Positions 30,617-38,302 of a DNA stretch of 64,000 nucleotides are shown here, piece after piece. Source of the DNA: Acidobacteriota bacterium. GTDB taxonomy: Bacteria; Acidobacteriota; Terriglobia; Terriglobales; Acidobacteriaceae. Where the stretch lies: positions 124,001-188,000 of the forward strand of contig JABCZH010000006.1 in the NCBI GenBank assembly GCA_013289795.1. Reading direction: 5' to 3'. The number at the start of each line of letters is the position of its first letter. Position 1 is the stretch's first letter. Below the pieces are notes generated by a model. That model searched no databases, was not told where the DNA came from, and worked only from the letters and a program-made list of their open reading frames with translations. The position numbers and the translations under genes were made by a program.

Positions 30617-31194
30617 CACGCCACCTCTTTCGCTGCCACCATGGTTGGGACCTGCACCAGTTCGTCAAAGAGAGAGCGGTAGTGAATCATGGCTGTCCTT
30701 AGATCTTCGGTGGTGGCGGCGTCCTTCCCGACCCGCAGCGCAATTTCATGGGCAGAGCGATAGTTTTCCACCACTTGAGGATGGTCGACAGAAATGTCGG
30801 CGGCACGCTGATCGAAATCGGATACCGGATAGCCACGAGTCTTCATCACCGAGGACACCAGGTCATCGGCCTCGGTAACAGTGCCTTTTGGGGAATCAAC
30901 AAAACGAGATTGCAGAGACTCCCATCGTTTCACAAAACGTTCGCGGTCCGCGGGATCAAGATCACGAATATTGAGCTTCTCAACCCGCTTCTCGCGATCC
31001 GCTAACTTCGCTTCGGCTTTACGTTCTGATCCGTGTGTCAGCACCGCTCGCTCGTACTCGGGGCCAAATTTCTGCCGCAGGTCTGCGGTCGTATGTCTTC
31101 GATTCCGCACGTACAGCCAGGTGAGCACTACGATAATCAGAATTACGACGGCGACCAGCGCAATCAGCTTAGGGTCGAGCGCACTTAGATTCAT
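30616..31194 (-). CDS. Membrane-anchored conserved hypothetical protein
   Basis: A 192-residue protein with one N-terminal transmembrane helix (LIALVAVVILIIVVLTWLYV, about residues 10-29), then a basic region and a helical cytoplasmic domain: FGPEYERAVLTHGSERKAEA, IRDLDPADRERFVKRWESLQ, ADISVDHPQVVENYRSAHEI. This matches an unnamed acidobacterial family also seen near stress genes. It is the first gene of a run with the 48-aa gene, the metallothionein-like gene and csbD, and is divergent from the BON lipoprotein gene. A stress or envelope role is suggested by context only. Confidence 0.65.
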   Translation of the reverse strand: MNLSALDPKLIALVAVVILIIVVLTWLYVRNRRHTTADLRQKFGPEYERAVLTHGSERKAEAKLADREKRVEKLNIRDLDPADRERFVKRWESLQSRFVDSPKGTVTEADDLVSSVMKTRGYPVSDFDQRAADISVDHPQVVENYRSAHEIALRVGKDAATTEDLRTAMIHYRSLFDELVQVPTMVAAKEVA

Positions 31195-31517
31195 GGAACC
31201 CTCCTATCGGGATATTCACAGCACCGAACTCGGTTCACAGACTCTCTTGGTCAGAACCTGGTGAGCCGCCAGTATCAGACTTTAGGAATGCGAATACTGA
31301 TCAGAATTGATCGTGTTTGAAAGGAACGCAGCGTGGGAGGCGAATGTGAAAGTGCATGAGACGGTCATCGAGGTTGTCCACAGTGGCGTGCTGGCTCGCG
31401 TAGTGAGCGGTTCTGCACAGAACTATGCAAGCGTATGAGCGAATCTAAAGGTCGTTTCCGCAGGTGGAGGTTTCTGATTCTCCCGGATTCAATCCAGATC
31501 CAATCAAAGGAAAAAAC
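31195..31517. other. Divergent intergenic region, no clear gene
   Basis: This 323-bp spacer separates the stress-type operon (minus) from the BON gene (plus). One tiny ORF with GGGAGG before a GTG (31346-31438, 30 codons, MKVHETVIEVVHSGVLARVV) is visible but unsupported. No dispersed repeats are apparent, unlike most gaps of this size here, which suggests the sequence carries regulatory sites. Confidence 0.4.
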
Positions 31518-32066
31518 ATGAAAACAGTCAAGTTGTTTTTCGCGTTGCTCGCGTTGCTGGCCATTGGGGCCACGTTGGGATGCTCAGGAGCTTCCGCGAA
31601 GTCGCCCGAGGTTTCTGACAGCATCCGTACTTCGCTCGATCAAGCCGGCCTCAAAAACGTTTCTGTCCGTCAGGATCGTGACAAGGGGGTAGTGACGCTT
31701 GGCGGCACCGTTGCCACTGAGAACGACAAGGCACAAGCCGAATCGCTGGCGAAACCCCTGGCGGGCACGCAAGTTGTGGCGAATGAAATTGCCGTGGTTC
31801 CGGTGGGTGTGGAAACAGACGCCAAAGCGGTGAATTCCGATTTGGACAAGGGGATCGAGGAAAATCTGGATGCGGCGCTGATCCAGAACAAAATGCACGA
31901 AAACGTCAGGTACGACGTGAAGAGCGGCGTAGTCACACTGAGTGGGGAAGTGAACTCGCAGTCGAAGCGAGACAATGCCGCAACCGTGGCCACGAACGTA
32001 CCTAACGTGAAGCAGGTAGTCAATGATGTGCAGGTTAAGGATCAGAAGGCCAGTTCAGCACAGTAA
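31518..32066 (+). CDS. Lipoprotein with two BON domains
   Basis: A 182-residue protein starting at 31518 (MKTVKLFFALLALLAIGATL) with AAAGGA before it. The lipobox ATLGCSG places the lipid-modified Cys at about residue 22. Two BON domains follow: IRTSLDQAGLKNVSVRQDRD with VVTLGGTV, and LDAALIQNKMHENVRYDVKS with VVTLSGEVNSQSKR. BON domains bind phospholipid or act in osmotic-stress envelope proteins such as OsmY. Likely an outer-membrane or periplasmic stress protein. It is divergent from the stress-type operon, which fits shared regulation. Confidence 0.85.
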   Translation: MKTVKLFFALLALLAIGATLGCSGASAKSPEVSDSIRTSLDQAGLKNVSVRQDRDKGVVTLGGTVATENDKAQAESLAKPLAGTQVVANEIAVVPVGVETDAKAVNSDLDKGIEENLDAALIQNKMHENVRYDVKSGVVTLSGEVNSQSKRDNAATVATNVPNVKQVVNDVQVKDQKASSAQ

Positions 32067-32213
32067 GAGGTGCTGAACTGAGCGACGGTGAATAGCGGAG
32101 GGCGGCCCGGTTCCGGGTTGCTCTCCGGCAAGGCGATGGAGTTCCCTGCCTGAAAACAGCCACGGATGAGTCGAGAAGGAGATGGCATGTCATTTCGGGT
32201 GAGTCTTCGCGTC

Positions 32214-32699
32214 TTATAGTTTGGTAAGGAAGTCGACGATTTCGGGCTGGCTCCAGTCCACGGCGCCGATGAATTTGCGGCGGACGATCCCTTTGCGATC
32301 GATGATGTAGGTTTCGGGATATTTGAAGGTGCCGTAGAGATCGCTGCTTTTGCGGTCGGGATCGCGCACGGTGAGAAAGTCGATTTTGTAATCAGTCAGA
32401 AAGTGGTGATAGGCTCCGCCGTCCGCGTCGATGCTGACGCCCACGACGGTGATGCCTTTGGAACCCAGGCGGCGCTGTAGGTCGACGAGTGAAGGCATTT
32501 CCTCAACACAGGGCGCACACCAGGTGGCCCAGAAATTCAAAACCAGAATCTTGCCCTGGAAGTCGCGAAGATCAACTTTGCGGTCGGCGTCTTGCACGGC
32601 GAATTCGGGAGCGGGGGTTCCGATGTGAGGCGGACGGGATCCACCGTAACAGCCGGTGAACAGGAGCGCGAGGGCGAGAAAAACGGGGATGCGACGCAC
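32214..32699 (-). CDS. TlpA-like thioredoxin-fold lipoprotein
   Basis: From the GTG at 32699 the protein has 161 residues (MRRIPVFLALALLFTGCYGG). It has a lipobox (LLFTGC) and a TlpA/ResA-type thioredoxin fold: LVLNFWATWCAPCVEEMPSL has the CxxC active site, VVGVSIDADGGAYHHFL and YPETYIIDRKGIVRRKFIGA (cis-Pro region). It acts as a periplasmic thiol oxidoreductase, often in cytochrome c maturation or peroxide defence. A longer upstream frame would overlap the divergent glycosyltransferase gene and is not credible. Only 25 bp separate the two start codons. Confidence 0.88.
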   Translation of the reverse strand: MRRIPVFLALALLFTGCYGGSRPPHIGTPAPEFAVQDADRKVDLRDFQGKILVLNFWATWCAPCVEEMPSLVDLQRRLGSKGITVVGVSIDADGGAYHHFLTDYKIDFLTVRDPDRKSSDLYGTFKYPETYIIDRKGIVRRKFIGAVDWSQPEIVDFLTKL

Positions 32700-32724
32700 A
32701 CAGATATAATAACGAATTCGGCGG

Positions 32725-33816
32725 ATGACGGCGTCTGATGCAGTGGCGGGATGGGCGGTGCTGTCGGTGCCAGCAGTGTCGGTAATTGTGCCGGCGCGGA
32801 ATGAAGAAGCGTGCCTGGGAGCGTGTCTGCGGTCTTTGGTGGAGCAGGCTGGTGTTGGTTTTGAGGTTGTTGTCGTGGACGACGCGTCGACTGACCGGAC
32901 GCGAGAGATTGCTGAGGGTTTTGCGGGCGTGCAGGTGCTGGATGCGGGGCCGTTGCCGGCGGGATGGAGTGGGAAGAATAACGCGTTGACGGCGGGCGTG
33001 CGGCAGGCGAAAGGCGAATGGTTGTTGTTTACGGATGCGGACACGGTGCATCGTCCGGGGTCGCTGGCGAGGGTGCTGGCGGAGGCGCGAGCGCAGGGAG
33101 CGGCATTGCTTTCGTACTCTCCGGAGCAAGAGGTGCATGGCTTTTGGGAGCGGGCGGTGATGCCGGTGATATTTGCCGAACTGGCGGGGAGATATCGGCC
33201 GGCGGAGGTGAACGATCCGGGGTCGGCGGTGGCGGCGGCGAATGGGCAGTATTTGCTGATATCCCGCGAGCCGTATGACGCGGTGGGTGGTCATGCGGCG
33301 ATTGCGGGGGATTTGTTGGAGGATGTGGCGTTGGCGCGGGCGGTGAAGCGGTCGGGGCGGAAGATTTTCTTTCGCTTTGGTGGAGATGCGGTGCGGACGC
33401 GGATGTATCGGAGCTTTGCGCAACTGCGGGAGGGTTGGACTAAGAATCTGGCGCTGCTGTTTCCTTCGCCTTTGAGATTGGCGGTGGTGCGGTTGCTGGA
33501 GTTTGGGTTGATTGTAGGGAGTGGGGTGGTGGCGGCTAGATTGGGCGCCAGGGATCGAGTTGGGGCGACGATTGCAGTGGGGCTGGTGTGCGTGATCTTG
33601 TATGGGCTGTTCCTTCGGCGGATTCTTAGGGCTCATTTTTCGTGGATTTCGAATGCTTTGGCGGTGGTTGGGTTGCCGATGTTCTCGTATTTGCTGTTGC
33701 GGTCGAAAGTTGCTCATCGCGAGGGCAAAGTTAGTTGGAAGGGACGCGAATATGGGGCAGAGCGGGAGACAATCTCAAGCAATAGGACAAGGGCGCTGGG
33801 CGGTGTTCGGGAGTAG
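32725..33816 (+). CDS. Family 2 glycosyltransferase with C-terminal membrane segments
   Basis: A 363-residue GT-A enzyme. The nucleotide-sugar fold begins VSVIVPARNEEACLGACLRS, then VVVVDDASTDRTREIAEGF, and the DxD motif lies in LLFTDADTVHRPG. GQYLLISREPYDAVGGH and GDLLEDVALARAVKRSGRKI match the catalytic-base region of GT2 (EDVALA). Hydrophobic helices after residue 255 suggest membrane association, as in CrtQ- or HpnB-like enzymes. TATAAT at 32705-32710 is 14 bases before the ATG. The acceptor is unknown; a lipid substrate is plausible. Confidence 0.85.
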   Translation: MTASDAVAGWAVLSVPAVSVIVPARNEEACLGACLRSLVEQAGVGFEVVVVDDASTDRTREIAEGFAGVQVLDAGPLPAGWSGKNNALTAGVRQAKGEWLLFTDADTVHRPGSLARVLAEARAQGAALLSYSPEQEVHGFWERAVMPVIFAELAGRYRPAEVNDPGSAVAAANGQYLLISREPYDAVGGHAAIAGDLLEDVALARAVKRSGRKIFFRFGGDAVRTRMYRSFAQLREGWTKNLALLFPSPLRLAVVRLLEFGLIVGSGVVAARLGARDRVGATIAVGLVCVILYGLFLRRILRAHFSWISNALAVVGLPMFSYLLLRSKVAHREGKVSWKGREYGAERETISSNRTRALGGVRE

Positions 33817-33847
33817 CTTGTCGGGCTGTGGGAGAAGCGGGAGCTTT

Positions 33848-33882
33848 TAACCACAGGGGGCACAGAGGATCACAGGGGAGCG
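33848..33882 (+). repeat. CACAGAGG-type dispersed repeat
   Basis: TTAACCACAGGGGGCACAGAGG then ATCACAGGGG lies between the glycosyltransferase and the first PTPS gene. Confidence 0.75.
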
Positions 33883-33928
33883 AATACCGATCCACGCTTC
33901 GCGCGGGGATCAACTTTAAGGGGAAATT

Positions 33929-34339
33929 GTGGTTTATCTAACTCGCAAGGCTGAATTCGCGGCGTCGCACTATTATCACAATCCGGCGTTGAGTGCGGAG
34001 GAGAACCGGCGGCTGTTCGGGAAGTGCAATAACCCCAATGGGCATGGCCACAACTACACTCTGGAGGTTACGGTGAAGGGTGCGGTCGATCCGCGGTCGG
34101 GATTTGTGATTGACCTTAAGCAGTTGAAAGACACCATGAATCGTGAAGTGCTGGAGGCGATGGATCACCGCTTCCTTAATAAGGAGGTGCCGGAGTTTTC
34201 TTCGCGGATTCCGACCACGGAGAATTTGGCGATTGCGATCTGGCAGCGGCTGGCTCCGAAGTTGAAGGAGGCGCAGTTGCATCGGGTGCGAGTGTATGAA
34301 ACGGCCGACCTGTTTGTGGATTTCTATGGGGAAGCATGA
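33929..34339 (+). CDS. 6-pyruvoyl-tetrahydropterin synthase-like protein, complete catalytic set
   Basis: A 136-residue PTPS/QueD-family protein with a GTG start at 33929 after AAGGGG. Zinc ligands are H14, H39 and H41 (AASHYYHN; NGHGHNY). The triad is C33 in FGKCNNPNGHGHNY, D79 and H80 in LEAMDHRFLN, and the pterin-anchoring Glu is in VYETADLF. The GKCNNPNGHGHNY wording is that of true PTPS rather than the shorter QueD motif. It converts 7,8-dihydroneopterin triphosphate to 6-pyruvoyl-tetrahydropterin or a related product. It overlaps the next paralogue by four bases. Confidence 0.88.
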   Translation: MVYLTRKAEFAASHYYHNPALSAEENRRLFGKCNNPNGHGHNYTLEVTVKGAVDPRSGFVIDLKQLKDTMNREVLEAMDHRFLNKEVPEFSSRIPTTENLAIAIWQRLAPKLKEAQLHRVRVYETADLFVDFYGEA

Positions 34340-34752
34340 AGGCGCATTTGACGCGGCGATACAAGTTCTCGGCTTCGCACCGGTTGCATAGCGATGCCAT
34401 GTCGGACGCGGAAAATGCCGCTACCTATGGCAAGTGCAACAACCCTTTCGGACACGGACACAACTACACTCTTGAAGTCACCGTGAGCGGGCAGGTGGAT
34501 GAGAATGGGATGGTGTGCAATCTGGTGGATCTGGATGGGTTTGTGGAGCGGGAGATCCTGGAGCGGTTTGATGTGCAGAACCTGAATACCTTGCCGGAAT
34601 TCGCGGAAACGGTGCCGACCACGGAGAATCTGTCGATTGCGGTTTACGATATTTTGCAGCGTGGGTTCAGGCTGGCTCATCTGGAAAGAGTGAGATTTGA
34701 AGAGACTTTAATGAATTCGTTTGAGTATGCGGGAGAAAAGCAAAAGCTTTAA
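34336..34752 (+). CDS. Second PTPS paralogue lacking the catalytic His
   Basis: A 138-residue protein starting at the ATG inside the ATGA overlap. It aligns with the preceding gene along its whole length: [20 protein letters not shown] keeps C34 and the zinc ligands H40 and H42, with H15 upstream, and [14 protein letters not shown] keeps the Glu. At the DH position it has D79-V80 ([10 protein letters not shown]), so the His of the triad is missing. It may be a heteromeric partner, an inactive regulator, or an enzyme with a changed reaction such as side-chain cleavage. Tandem duplication with divergence is the likely origin. Confidence 0.85.
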   Translation: MKAHLTRRYKFSASHRLHSDAMSDAENAATYGKCNNPFGHGHNYTLEVTVSGQVDENGMVCNLVDLDGFVEREILERFDVQNLNTLPEFAETVPTTENLSIAVYDILQRGFRLAHLERVRFEETLMNSFEYAGEKQKL

Positions 34753-34784
34753 CCACAGAGGGCACAGGGGTTCACAGAGGAGAA
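34750..34784 (+). repeat. CACAGAGG-type repeat supplying the folE ribosome binding site
   Basis: TTTAACCACAGAGGGCACAGGGG continues as TTCACAGAGGAG right before the GTG of folE (34788). The last repeat unit contains GAGGAG, the only Shine-Dalgarno-like sequence for that gene. Confidence 0.8.
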
Positions 34785-34787
34785 TTA

Positions 34788-35387
34788 GTGAAGAGTTCAG
34801 TTGAGAGTCCGACGATCACCAGCGCCAGTTTTGAGGAGTTGGTGCGGGAGATGATTGTGCGGCTGGGGGAAGATCCCGCGCGCGAAGGGTTGACGCGCAC
34901 GCCGGAGCGGGTGCATCGGGCGTACGAGCATTTGATGAAGGGGTATAAAGAAGATCCGGAGGCGATGCTCAAGAAAGCTTTGTTTACGGTCACGTATGAC
35001 CAGATGGTGATCGTGAAGGACGTGGAGATGTTCAGCCTGTGCGAGCATCACATGCTGCCGTTTTTCGGGAAAGTGCATGTGGCCTACATTCCGAATGGGA
35101 AAGTGATTGGGCTGAGTAAGATTCCGCGGCTGGTGGATATTTTCTCGCGGCGGCTGCAGATTCAGGAGCGGTTGACGACGCAGATTGCGGAGACGATCCA
35201 GAAGGCGATTGATCCGCAGGGAGTGGGAGTAGTGATCGAGGCGCGGCATTTGTGCATGATGATGCGCGGAGTGGAGAAGCAACATTCGGCGGCGGTGACG
35301 TCGTCGATGCTGGGGTGCTTCCGCGACGAGCAGGAAACGCGGACGGAGTTCTTGTCGTTGATTCATAACAAGACGAATGGGGTGTAG
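34788..35387 (+). CDS. folE: GTP cyclohydrolase I
   Basis: A 199-residue enzyme converting GTP to 7,8-dihydroneopterin triphosphate. Zinc and catalytic residues lie in [20 protein letters not shown] (Cys and two His) and [12 protein letters not shown] (second Cys). [20 protein letters not shown] is the N-terminal signature, and [20 protein letters not shown] the core. Start is GTG at 34788 ([15 protein letters not shown]). It is in series with the two PTPS genes, so its product can feed them directly. Confidence 0.95.
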   Translation: MKSSVESPTITSASFEELVREMIVRLGEDPAREGLTRTPERVHRAYEHLMKGYKEDPEAMLKKALFTVTYDQMVIVKDVEMFSLCEHHMLPFFGKVHVAYIPNGKVIGLSKIPRLVDIFSRRLQIQERLTTQIAETIQKAIDPQGVGVVIEARHLCMMMRGVEKQHSAAVTSSMLGCFRDEQETRTEFLSLIHNKTNGV

Positions 35388-35547
35388 CGCCTCAGGGGCC
35401 AAAGCTTGGGCTTTGAGGCATGAATGGCCGGCCGTGCGCGAAAGCGTTCAGCGCGTTGAAACCTTCCACGGGTAAAGGCCTTCGGGGGTGCTCTAGATCT
35501 CTCAAGAAGCCTAGACGGCGCGGCTTGAAGCCGCGGCCTTTCAAAGC
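35388..35547 (+). other. Intergenic region with GGCCAAAGC and CGGCTTGAAGCCG hairpins
   Basis: Short inverted repeats such as GCCAAAGCTTGGGC and GCGCGGCTTGAAGCCGCGGCC (35518-35538) lie between folE and the SDR gene. The last belongs to the GGCACGGCTGAAGCCGTGCC palindrome family. No gene is visible. Confidence 0.5.
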
Positions 35548-36273
35548 TTGGAAAATAAACATCATTTGCGAGGGAAGGTTGCGCTGATTACGGGCGGCGG
35601 CCAAGGGATCGGGCTGGCCATTGCACATGCGCTGGCGGCAGAGGGATGCGATGTGGTCATCACTGGCCGGACGCTTTCCACTTTGAAGAAATCCGCGACG
35701 CAACTGGCTAAATACAAGGTTCAGGTGATGCCGGTCGTGTGCGATGTGCGGGACGAGGATGCAGTTGCGGCCATGGTGGCGGCAGCCAGGAAGAAGTTTC
35801 AGCGGCTGGACGTCGTGATCAATAATGCCGGTGTGGCGCACGAGAGCCTTCCGGTCGCAAAACTGCCGTTAGAGGCCTGGCGGCAGGTGATCGATACCAA
35901 TCTGACCGGGACGTTCCTAGTGACCAGGGCGGCTCTGCCGCTGATGAAGCGCGGTGGGACGATCGTGAACAATCTTTCGATTGCGGCGAAGACGGCGTTT
36001 CCTAATATGGCCGGGTACGTGGCCGCGAAGCACGGGGCGCTGGGATTGACCAAGACTTTGCGTGAGGAACTGCGGCCGAAGGGAATCAGGGTGATTGCGC
36101 TGATGTTGGGAGCCGTCGATACCGACATCTGGGATTCGTTTTGGCCGGGCGCCCCGCGGAGACGAATGATGTCGCCCCGGACCGTAGCGAGTGCAGTGGT
36201 CAACGCGCTGCGATTGCCGGAAGACGGTTCAGTGGATGAATTGGTAATTACGGGTGCGGCGGGGCCGGTTTAG
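35548..36273 (+). CDS. Short-chain dehydrogenase/reductase, possibly sepiapterin-reductase-like
   Basis: A 241-residue SDR with a TTG start (MENKHHLRGKVALITGGGQG). The TGGGQGIG cofactor motif is at residues 15-22, then NNAG, NLSIAAK (Ser) and YVAAK (Tyr/Lys). The residue after beta-2 is Arg (VVITGRTLS), favouring NADPH. It is placed after folE and two PTPS genes, where a sepiapterin reductase would complete tetrahydrobiopterin synthesis. Sequence alone does not separate that from general 3-ketoacyl reductases. Confidence 0.82.
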   Translation: MENKHHLRGKVALITGGGQGIGLAIAHALAAEGCDVVITGRTLSTLKKSATQLAKYKVQVMPVVCDVRDEDAVAAMVAAARKKFQRLDVVINNAGVAHESLPVAKLPLEAWRQVIDTNLTGTFLVTRAALPLMKRGGTIVNNLSIAAKTAFPNMAGYVAAKHGALGLTKTLREELRPKGIRVIALMLGAVDTDIWDSFWPGAPRRRMMSPRTVASAVVNALRLPEDGSVDELVITGAAGPV

Positions 36274-36276
36274 AGA

Positions 36277-38187
36277 CTAATCGTTGTCTGCAGAATTGGG
36301 GATGTAGGAGACTTCCAGGCGAAAACGTACGGGACGGCCTTTCAATTCTTTGGGCGGGATAGGAAGTGGAGTGGCGGCATTCAACCCGTCCTGCGTTGTC
36401 TGGTCGACTTTTGCATTTCCTGAGCTTGAGGCTACTTTTAGACCGCTGACCATGCCATCGTTCATCACTGCGAATTCCAGTGTGATTACAAGTTCTTTTC
36501 CCACCGTAAGATCAACCCTCGAACTCAGTTTATGGCGCAGTGCTTCAGCCAGGCTCTGCATATAAGGTTTCAAATCGATCGGATATCCGCCAATCGTTGA
36601 AAACTCCATTTCTATGCGCGCCGATCGGATCATCATGGTGTCGTCAGATTTAGGATCGTTCGCCGGACTCGCCTGGCTCCTGGCTTTCAGCGTGGGAACT
36701 TCTGCGGAAGAGTGGCTCTCATATTCATGTTTCCGTTCGAGATATGATTTGTAGCCTTCTGCGTTGGCCTTGGCAGCGGGATCTCGCGCCCAGGAAATCG
36801 CGCGGGCTACGGCGGTGTTGGCGTCGTCATATTTCTCCATGCGCCCATAAACCTGCGCGAGAGAAAGCTGTGCATTCGAGTCGCCGGGTTCGAGCGACAC
36901 GGCCTTCTGCGCTAGCCTCAAGGTCTCCTCGAGGTTCTGCCCCCGCATGGTGAGATACACGGCCAGAAAGCTATACGGCGGTGCGAAGTCGGGTTTCAGC
37001 GCAATCGATTGACGAAGGTCATCCTCAACCTGTTCCCCGCTGGGAGTCTTGTTGACGCTCGCGGTCAGGTAAGCACGCAAATAGTGAGTGAAATAGTTCT
37101 TGGAATCGAGAGTGATGGCTTGTGAGACTGATTCCAGGGCCATGTCGCGCTGGCCGTGCACAAATTGAGCCATGCCCAGAAATTCATGGGCCAGCGCCAG
37201 GTTTGAATCGAGGCGCAGCGCTTCTTGCAGGATCGGAATGGCATCGTCCGACCGACCGCGCACGACAGCAAATTCCCCGCGGTAAGCCTCTTCCTCGGCG
37301 GCGGAGAGTTGGCGGATCTTCAATTGATCGTCCGGAACGGTCGTGCTCATGGGAATCTTCATGTACAGAAACGACGCTCTTGCGATATAGGACTGCAAAT
37401 CGGATTGCAGCTTCTTGAGATCACCAAAGGCCGTAGCAGCGGCCTCTTCCTGGTTTGTGGTGCGGTTCAAAGCATCAAGGTAAGCCGTAAATAGTGGGCG
37501 GTGGACGCCACGGTCACCGATCATGAGGTAATGCGTGAGTGCCCACGATTCGGCGTAGAAGATGGATGTCTTATTGGTTTCGTTGTAGTAGGGGGAATTG
37601 TGATCGACCTGAAAAAGCACGTTCAGCGGAATGAGAGCGTTGGTACGCAATTCCTGGAGCAGGCCGGGGTCGGCTTGCCCCATGCCGACCGAATGTTCGT
37701 CGATTTCGGTATGACCGTAAAACTCAGCCAGGCCCTCGGCCAGCCAAACCGGCATTCCCGGAAAATAGGGCACCGTAATCGTATGGTAATACTCGTGATA
37801 AAAAGTCGCGTAAGGGCTGGCGCCGGGAGCATCGAGTTGCACCGCAGCACAGAATTGATTCATGTAGCCGCCAAAAATGCCGGATGGGTGTGAGTGCCCC
37901 TTCACCCAATATTCTGGAAGCAACTCGCGCATGGAGTTCTCGTCCTTGACTGCGAGGACTGTGATCACAGGGCTGGGATGGCTGCTTGCTACTTTGAGAG
38001 ATTGACGGAATACGGAGCGAATCTCTTCCATCTGAACCGCGCTCTTGCGGGCTTGTTTCTCCCCGGCGTTACTAACGACAATGAAATTCGGGCTGCGAAC
38101 CTCCACCCAGCTTTGCTCTTTGCCCTGGCACAATAAGGGAATCAGGATGACGGATGCAGCGGCAACGACAGTACGCAGGCGAAACAT
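36277..38187 (-). CDS. Exported peptidase-MA/TPR protein with TonB-like C-terminus
   Basis: A 636-residue protein with a signal peptide (VVAAASVILIPLLCQGKEQ). Residues 28-280 form a DUF1570/peptidase MA-like domain with HEYYH at 131-135 and the downstream Glu in WLAEGLAEFYG (E151), a gluzincin zinc site. TPR repeats occupy about 295-470 (ALRLDSNLALAHEFLGMAQF, AQKAVSLEPGDSNAQLSLAQ). The last 90 residues resemble a periplasmic TonB C-terminal domain: VITLEFAVMNDGMVSGLKVA then ATPLPIPPKELKGRPVRFRL. This three-part fusion is common in Acidobacteriota; function is unknown. Confidence 0.75.
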   Translation of the reverse strand: MFRLRTVVAAASVILIPLLCQGKEQSWVEVRSPNFIVVSNAGEKQARKSAVQMEEIRSVFRQSLKVASSHPSPVITVLAVKDENSMRELLPEYWVKGHSHPSGIFGGYMNQFCAAVQLDAPGASPYATFYHEYYHTITVPYFPGMPVWLAEGLAEFYGHTEIDEHSVGMGQADPGLLQELRTNALIPLNVLFQVDHNSPYYNETNKTSIFYAESWALTHYLMIGDRGVHRPLFTAYLDALNRTTNQEEAAATAFGDLKKLQSDLQSYIARASFLYMKIPMSTTVPDDQLKIRQLSAAEEEAYRGEFAVVRGRSDDAIPILQEALRLDSNLALAHEFLGMAQFVHGQRDMALESVSQAITLDSKNYFTHYLRAYLTASVNKTPSGEQVEDDLRQSIALKPDFAPPYSFLAVYLTMRGQNLEETLRLAQKAVSLEPGDSNAQLSLAQVYGRMEKYDDANTAVARAISWARDPAAKANAEGYKSYLERKHEYESHSSAEVPTLKARSQASPANDPKSDDTMMIRSARIEMEFSTIGGYPIDLKPYMQSLAEALRHKLSSRVDLTVGKELVITLEFAVMNDGMVSGLKVASSSGNAKVDQTTQDGLNAATPLPIPPKELKGRPVRFRLEVSYIPNSADND

Positions 38188-38274
38188 AACGCTAACGACC
38201 CGTTAGCATACTCCAGGTTTGCGGATTGGGCCAATCCCAGGAAGGTGGCTGCGGCTTGCCCGGCCCAAGTCACG

Positions 38275-38302
38275 CCGCAGATTAACGCGGATTAAACACA
38301 AT
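38275..38302. repeat. GCCGCAGATTAACGCGGATTAA repeat
   Basis: ACGCCGCAGATTAACGCGGATTAAACAC lies in the 115-bp gap between the MA-peptidase and acyl-CoA dehydrogenase genes, touching the stop of the latter. Confidence 0.65.

Noticed and set aside
32700-33044. N-terminal extension of the TlpA-like gene
   Set aside because: Lies inside the divergent glycosyltransferase gene and shows no signal or thioredoxin sequence.
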